From: an uncultured Xylophilus sp. | Lineage (GTDB): Bacteria > Pseudomonadota > Gammaproteobacteria > Burkholderiales > Burkholderiaceae_C | Assembly (NCBI GenBank): GCA_913776965.1 | Contig: CAJYQL010000029.1 | Location: 1 to 40,259, forward strand | Reading direction: 5' to 3' | DNA: 40,259 nucleotides | Shown here: piece after piece, positions 36,643 through 40,259 of the stretch | How positions within the stretch are numbered: position 1 is the first letter of the stretch | Layout: each line of letters opens with the position of its first letter | Position numbers and translations under genes: made by a program | The notes under the pieces: model-generated | Told to the model about the DNA's origin: nothing | What the model saw: the letters and a program-made list of their open reading frames with translations, nothing else | Databases searched by the model: none

Positions 36643-37089
36643 ATGGAACTCGACGTCAAGATCATCGACCCCCGTATGGCGGATCAACTGCCCGCATACG
36701 CTACGCCCGGCAGCGCCGGGCTCGATCTCCGGGCCTGTCTCGATGCGTCGCTCGAATTGGCGCCGAATGCCTGGCAGCTCATCCCGACCGGTATCGCCAT
36801 CCACCTCGCGGACCCGTCGGTTGCCGCATTAATCCTGCCCCGCTCGGGCCTGGGCCACAAGCATGGGATCGTGCTCGGCAATCTGGTCGGACTGATCGAC
36901 AGCGATTACCAGGGTCAGCTGATGGTGAGCGCCTGGAACCGCAGTCCGGTGTCCTTCACCATTTCACCGCTCGAACGTATCGCCCAGCTGGTCATCGTGC
37001 CGGTGATACAGGCCCGGTTCCGGGTCGTCAAGGACTTTCCAGCGTCCGTGCGGGGCGAGGACGGATACGGGTCGACCGGACGAGGTTGA
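36643..37089 (+). CDS. dut: Deoxyuridine 5'-triphosphate nucleotidohydrolase (dUTPase)
   Basis: The 148-residue homotrimeric enzyme hydrolyses dUTP to dUMP, keeping uracil out of DNA and feeding thymidylate synthesis. All five motifs are visible: AGLDLRA (I), [15 protein letters not shown] (II), [14 protein letters not shown] (III), [11 protein letters not shown] (IV) and the C-terminal [12 protein letters not shown] (V, where RGxGGFGSTG is more usual). It follows coaBC after 30 nt and probably has no promoter of its own. A 179-nt gap follows to the next gene. Confidence 0.96.
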   Translation: MELDVKIIDPRMADQLPAYATPGSAGLDLRACLDASLELAPNAWQLIPTGIAIHLADPSVAALILPRSGLGHKHGIVLGNLVGLIDSDYQGQLMVSAWNRSPVSFTISPLERIAQLVIVPVIQARFRVVKDFPASVRGEDGYGSTGRG

Positions 37090-37268
37090 TGAGCGGTTAG
37101 GGCGACGCATCGCTCTTATCCTGTCGGTCCGCTCCTACCGTTGGCGTTTTCCACTTCCGACACTGCCTAGCGCCGCGGCCCGATGCGCTGCGAGCTGGGT
37201 TGTTTGTTGAATGAGGGAGCAGCGAAGGCATACCCGCCGCATCGCAAGTCCAACCCGAAGGAGTTCCC

Positions 37269-37808
37269 ATGAACACTCGCATCACCCGTACCTTGGGCAC
37301 CGCGGTCGGCGTGCTCGCCCTGGCGGGCCTGACGGCCTGCGCCACCGATCCGTATTACGGCACCACCTCTTCGTACCCGGCCTCTTATCCCACTGCATAT
37401 CCGGCTCCGGTCGCCCAGCCGGCGCCCTACTACGGTTCGCAGCCCTATGGTCAAGCGCCGGCCTATGCCGAGTTCGGTCGAGTTGCCAATATCGAGGTCT
37501 TCCAGACAGAGGCCCGCCGGGCGCCGTCGGGCGCGGGTGCCGTGTTGGGTGGCGTACTGGGCGCGGTGGTCGGCAACCAGATCGGCAGCGGCGGCGGACG
37601 CGCTCTCGCAACGGGTATCGGCGCCGTCGGTGGTGCTGTTGCCGGCAACCAGATCGAGGGTGGTCAGGGCGGACGGCTGGTCCAGACATACCGGGTGTCC
37701 GTACAGGTGGACAACGGCGGGTACCGTTCGTTCGATGTTCCCTCGCCGGGCGATCTTCGGATCGGAGACCGGGTACGGATCGAGAACAACCAGCTCCAGC
37801 GCGTCTGA
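37269..37808 (+). CDS. Glycine-zipper outer-membrane lipoprotein (SlyB/17-kDa-antigen-like)
   Basis: The 179-residue precursor has a lipoprotein signal ending in LAGLTAC (lipobox near residue 24). A Tyr/Pro/Ala-rich disordered stretch (about 28-68) follows. The core has RVANIEVFQTEARR, then the double glycine zipper GAGAVLGGVLGAVVGNQIG and GIGAVGGAVAGNQIEG, and a C-terminal beta-rich end (TYRVSVQVDNGGYRSFDV, RIGDRVRIENNQLQRV). This is the SlyB/PcP layout of outer-membrane lipoproteins linked to envelope stress and stability. A GAAGGAG ribosome-binding site precedes the ATG. It is monocistronic, with a terminator 26 nt after the stop. Confidence 0.88.
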   Translation: MNTRITRTLGTAVGVLALAGLTACATDPYYGTTSSYPASYPTAYPAPVAQPAPYYGSQPYGQAPAYAEFGRVANIEVFQTEARRAPSGAGAVLGGVLGAVVGNQIGSGGGRALATGIGAVGGAVAGNQIEGGQGGRLVQTYRVSVQVDNGGYRSFDVPSPGDLRIGDRVRIENNQLQRV

Positions 37809-37834
37809 TTCGCTGATCCGAGTTCCACATCAAT

Positions 37835-37864
37835 ACGGCTGCCTTCGAGCAGCCGTTTTTGTTT
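37835..37864 (+). terminator. Rho-independent terminator after the SlyB-like gene
   Basis: ACGGCTGC (37835-37842) pairs with GCAGCCGT (37849-37856) around a six-base loop. A TTTTTGTTT tract follows on the plus strand. It lies between the SlyB-like gene and the convergent FKBP gene. Confidence 0.88.
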
Positions 37865-37880
37865 GACGGGGCATTCGCAC

Positions 37881-38405
37881 TCAGTGGATGGATCCGCTGC
37901 CGGGTGCCGCCGGCTGGATGCGGAAGAAGCCGGTGCCGGCCGTGCCCCGGCCGATTTCCTCCTCCGTCGCCTCGCGCACTGCGTGAACCTGCAGATCGAT
38001 CCGGATCGCGATGCCTGCCAACGGGTGATTGCCGTCGAGCACCACGTGTTCCGGATAGATTTCCGACACGGTGTAGAGCGCGTCGCGCGGTGCGTCGGGA
38101 TTCGATCCCGCCGGCAGCGCGTGCCCCTCGAATGTCATGCCTTCCTCCAGTTCCGCCGGGAAGCGGTTCCGTGGTTCAAGGAACAGCATCTGGTCGTCGT
38201 AGTCGCCGAACCCCTGTTCCGGTTCGATCTGCAGCTTGAGGCGGGCGCCCGGACCATGACCCTGCAACGCTTCTTCGATAGGCTTGAGCAGGTCGTCGCC
38301 GCCCAACAGGAACTCGACCGGCTCGTCGAGTACGTCCAGTTCTTCGCCCAGGGTGTCGGTCAGGGTCCAGGTCAGCGCGACCACGCATTGTTCGGTGATG
38401 TCCAT
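37881..38405 (-). CDS. SlyD-like FKBP-type peptidyl-prolyl cis-trans isomerase
   Basis: The 174-residue protein is an FKBP with an insert-in-flap (IF) chaperone domain, like SlyD/FkpB. It starts MDITEQCVVALTWTL; the isomerase core shows EPVEFLLGGDDLLKPIEEAL and AGIAIRIDLQVHAVREATEEE at the end. The IF region is about 70-130 (EQGFGDYDDQMLFLEPRN onward). The metal-binding His/Cys-rich tail of E. coli SlyD is absent. The ATG at 38405 is chosen because the longer frame to 38657 overlaps the divergent gene and has no FKBP similarity. A GACAAT box ends 8 nt before the ATG. It diverges from the RoxA-like gene across 64 nt. Confidence 0.9.
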   Translation of the reverse strand: MDITEQCVVALTWTLTDTLGEELDVLDEPVEFLLGGDDLLKPIEEALQGHGPGARLKLQIEPEQGFGDYDDQMLFLEPRNRFPAELEEGMTFEGHALPAGSNPDAPRDALYTVSEIYPEHVVLDGNHPLAGIAIRIDLQVHAVREATEEEIGRGTAGTGFFRIQPAAPGSGSIH

Positions 38406-38413
38406 GGGGGAGA

Positions 38414-38419
38414 ATTGTC
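38414..38419 (-). promoter_or_regulatory. Candidate -10 box (GACAAT) for the FKBP gene
   Basis: The minus strand reads GCGACAATTCTCCCCC followed by ATG, placing the hexamer 8 nt before the start codon. It is the same CGACAAT as before the DUF455 gene. Confidence 0.45.
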
Positions 38420-38469
38420 GCAGCCTGTTCCTTCGGACGGCCTGTCGATCGACCTTCTGCTTCCCCTCT

Positions 38470-39609
38470 ATGGATATCCACGCACCTCTGCCGTTGCTCG
38501 GCGGTATCAGCCCCGACCGTTTCATGCGCCAGTACTGGCAGCGCAAGCCGCTGCTGGTGCGCAACGCCGTGCAGGACCTTTGCGGTGCGCCCGACCGCTC
38601 CCGCCTGATCCGGTGGGCGGCTGATGAGCAGGTGGAGGCGCGGCTGGTGCGCCGCACCGACCGGGGTTGGCAGCTGCGCCAGGGACCGTTCGGCCCGCGG
38701 GCCTTGCCGCCGCGGTCGCATCCGCAATGGACGCTGCTGGTGCAGGGCGTCGACCTGCAGGACGATGCTGCCCATGCGTTGCTGCAGCAGTTCCGCTTCG
38801 TGCCCGACGCACGCCTGGACGACCTGATGGTGAGTTACGCGACCGATGGCGGCGGCGTCGGTCCGCATTTTGACAGCTACGACGTGTTCTTGCTCCAGAC
38901 CCACGGGCAGCGCCGCTGGCGCATCGGCCGCCAGCGCGACCTGACGCTGCAGCCGGACGTGCCGCTGAAGATCCTCGCGGACTTCCAGCCCGAGGCGGAA
39001 TACGTGCTGTCTCCGGGCGACATGCTCTATCTTCCGCCGCGCTACGCGCACGATGGCGTGGCCATCGGCGAATGCATCACCTGTTCCATCGGCTTCCGCG
39101 CCCCGAAAACGGCCGAAATCGCACAGGACATGCTGCAACGCCTGGCCGAGGACGCTCTGGAAGGACAGGATGCGCTGTATGCCGACCGGTCGCAGCCCGC
39201 GACCGCAACGCCCGGCGCGGTCCCGGCCGCGATGCGGGATTTCGCACGCCGTGCGGTGGAAGCCGCCCTGCAGGACCGCGATGCGCTACCCCGTGCGCTG
39301 GGCGAGTACCTCACCGAGCCGAAGCCGCAGGTGTGGTTCGAGACGTCCGACGAGGAGGCCGGCGATGCGATCCTCGCAGCGGGGGTGCGTCTGGACAGGC
39401 GCACGCGGATGCTCTACGACGATCGGCATGTCTTCATCAACGGCGAGAGCTATCGCGCGGCGGGTCGCGATGCGACGCTGATGCGGCGGCTCGCAGATGA
39501 CCGGAAACTCGCACCGAACCATGTGCGCCGGGCCAGCGCGGACGCACAGGACCTGATCGTTTCCTGGTGCGAAGCCGGGTGGGTGCATGCAGGTGATCGC
39601 ATCGCCTGA
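38470..39609 (+). CDS. roxA: Ribosomal protein uL16 arginine hydroxylase RoxA (YcfD-like JmjC oxygenase)
   Basis: The 379-residue protein resembles YcfD/RoxA (E. coli 373), an Fe(II)/2-oxoglutarate oxygenase that hydroxylates an arginine of ribosomal protein uL16. Seen are FMRQYWQRKPLLVRNA at the start, typical of ribosomal oxygenases. The metal site is HFDSYDVFLLQTHGQRRWRIG (H-x-D, shown in full here at 21 residues only by position 135-155), with the distal histidine in LPPRYAHDGVA. The C-terminal dimerisation and winged-helix part includes LGEYLTEPKPQVWFE. The ATG at 38470 gives MDIHAPLPLLGG, close to the family start. It is divergent from the FKBP gene. Confidence 0.9.
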   Translation: MDIHAPLPLLGGISPDRFMRQYWQRKPLLVRNAVQDLCGAPDRSRLIRWAADEQVEARLVRRTDRGWQLRQGPFGPRALPPRSHPQWTLLVQGVDLQDDAAHALLQQFRFVPDARLDDLMVSYATDGGGVGPHFDSYDVFLLQTHGQRRWRIGRQRDLTLQPDVPLKILADFQPEAEYVLSPGDMLYLPPRYAHDGVAIGECITCSIGFRAPKTAEIAQDMLQRLAEDALEGQDALYADRSQPATATPGAVPAAMRDFARRAVEAALQDRDALPRALGEYLTEPKPQVWFETSDEEAGDAILAAGVRLDRRTRMLYDDRHVFINGESYRAAGRDATLMRRLADDRKLAPNHVRRASADAQDLIVSWCEAGWVHAGDRIA

Positions 39610-39682
39610 TAAGCGCTTCGGGCGCCTGCGTCATATGTTTCAGCCGGCCGCAGGCGTGTTACGAAACCTGGAGTCGGCTACC

Positions 39683-39688
39683 TATAAT
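39683..39688 (+). promoter_or_regulatory. Candidate -10 box (TATAAT) for the Ala-rich lipoprotein
   Basis: A perfect TATAAT lies in the 179-nt gap after roxA. TTACGA 18 nt upstream is a partial -35 match. The implied leader is about 95 nt, long for this window. Confidence 0.6.
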
Positions 39689-39788
39689 TTTCGGCGGTAG
39701 GTGCAGATCACGTCGGGGCTCACGTTCTCGCAGCCGGCCTCGTCCATCACAACTCGTCGGCAACGACATCCATCAAAGGACCATCACC

Positions 39789-40112
39789 ATGAAGAATTCC
39801 CTCGTACTCGCCGCTCTCGTCGCCTCCGCTGCGCTGGCAGCCTGCGGCAAGAAGGAAGAGCCGGTCGCGGTGCCTGCACCGGCTCCGGTCGAAGCTCCGG
39901 CCCCGGCGCCGATGGCACCCGCTCCGGCCCCTGCGCCCGCGACCGACATGACCGCGCCGGCGACGACGTCCACGGCACCCGCAGCGGACGCAGCCAACAA
40001 CGCTGCCAGCGCAGCCAGCAGCGCCGCCGGCGCTGCGAACAATGCTGCCGACGCAGCGAATGAAGCAGCCAAGAAGGCCGCAGACGCTGCCGCGGAAGCC
40101 GCCAAGAAGTAA
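39789..40112 (+). CDS. Small Ala/Pro-rich lipoprotein
   Basis: The 107-residue precursor has a lipoprotein signal, MKNSLVLAALVASAALAAC, giving a mature lipidated Cys at residue 19. A charged GKKEEP and a Pro/Ala-rich linker follow (about 26-65, many PAPAPA units). The C-terminal 40 residues are almost only Ala, Asn, Ser, Glu and Lys in a helix-forming pattern (DAANEAAKKAADAAAEAAKK). This suggests a tethered, extended protein with a long amphipathic helix, loosely like Lpp-type or phasin-like helices. No enzyme function is expected. AAAGGACC lies upstream, a TATAAT box further up, and a terminator right after the stop. Its abundance and role are unknown. Confidence 0.8.
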   Translation: MKNSLVLAALVASAALAACGKKEEPVAVPAPAPVEAPAPAPMAPAPAPAPATDMTAPATTSTAPAADAANNAASAASSAAGAANNAADAANEAAKKAADAAAEAAKK

Positions 40113-40130
40113 GCGCTTCGCCCTTCAAGC

Positions 40131-40159
40131 AAAAAGCCACCGCAACCCGGTGGCTTTTT
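40131..40159. terminator. Bidirectional terminator at the right end
   Basis: AAAAAGCCACCG (40131-40142) is the perfect reverse complement of CGGTGGCTTTTT (40148-40159) with a five-base loop. T-tracts are present in both directions. It follows the Ala-rich lipoprotein gene and faces a minus-strand gene end. Confidence 0.9.
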
Positions 40160-40182
40160 CTTTGGCCAGGCGCGTGGCAGCG

Positions 40183-40259
40183 TCAGACGTCGATCCAGCC
40201 CGTGCCTGTGACCGGGTCGGCGACGACAATCTGTTCCGCGTCCCAGTCGAGTGCCGCGG
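40183..40259 (-). CDS. C-terminal end of an unidentified gene (5' part outside window)
   Basis: On the minus strand an open frame enters from the window edge and ends at a TGA (40183-40185). The last residues read ALDWDAEQIVVADPVTGTG followed by WIDV. The composition and the shared bidirectional terminator suggest a real convergent gene, but 25 codons are too few to identify it. Confidence 0.5.
   Translation of the reverse strand, partial: AALDWDAEQIVVADPVTGTGWIDV

Noticed and set aside
39610-40121. The sequence TAAGCGCTTCG after both the roxA and the Ala-rich lipoprotein stops
   Set aside because: It is 10-11 bp with a self-complementary core, includes the stop codon region, and has no extended similarity, so chance is sufficient.

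Overview
The window is GC-rich, roughly two thirds G+C by eye, gene-dense chromosomal DNA. It most resembles a betaproteobacterium of the order Burkholderiales, probably a Comamonadaceae-like species. The reasons are two orphan Bug/TctC-type binding proteins, the pyrG-kdsA-eno-ftsB order, an endonuclease-type MutL, and many -10 boxes lying almost on start codons. I see no rRNA, tRNA, CRISPR array, prophage or insertion sequence. The XerC/D-type recombinase looks like the housekeeping enzyme. No gene-free stretch exceeds 300 bases.

Layout. Positions 1-770 hold the end of a branched-chain amino acid permease gene (livM). The minus-strand paoABC operon (876-4680) encodes a periplasmic molybdenum aldehyde oxidase. 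Minus-strand 4830-12854 runs miaA, an Att/Lol-type ABC ATPase, a soluble PAS hybrid histidine kinase, an FtsX-type permease and an AttH-like exported lipocalin. From 12907 to 20199 lies a lipoprotein hydrolase followed by a reshuffled form of the classic queG / tsaE-amiC-mutL-miaA neighbourhood, with dedA and a glycine-zipper lipoprotein inserted. Positions 20118-24124 hold an AEC transporter, two Bug proteins and xerD. Positions 24151-26763 hold tandem EAL-HDOD signalling paralogues. Then come a DUF455 ferritin-like protein, gamma carbonic anhydrase and Hsp33 (26854-29386), and nicotinamide riboside uptake and phosphorylation (29394-30715). The core cluster pyrG-kdsA-DUF1330-eno-ftsB runs on the minus strand from 35223 to 30728, opposite coaBC-dut on the plus strand (35395-37089). 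The right end has two small lipoproteins, an SlyD-like FKBP, the RoxA-type ribosomal oxygenase and the edge of one more gene.

How genes work together. PaoA, PaoB and PaoC are the three redox subunits of one enzyme. The ABC ATPase, FtsX permease and AttH protein probably form one envelope export machine, although a sensor kinase gene sits between ATPase and permease. PnuC imports nicotinamide riboside and the NadR-like kinase traps it. CoaBC and dUTPase form a two-gene operon as in many proteobacteria, and pyrG, kdsA and DUF1330 are joined by 4-nt stop/start overlaps.

Most notable observation. Four genes (the FtsX permease, miaA, DUF455 and the nicotinamide riboside kinase) each carry one copy of a diverged but ungapped 50-bp repeat. 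All four copies are in an open frame and lie in what look like variable linkers. They appear to be a dispersed short element that invades protein-coding genes. A second notable pattern is a set of -10-like hexamers placed 6-9 nt before start codons, which suggests leaderless or nearly leaderless transcripts.
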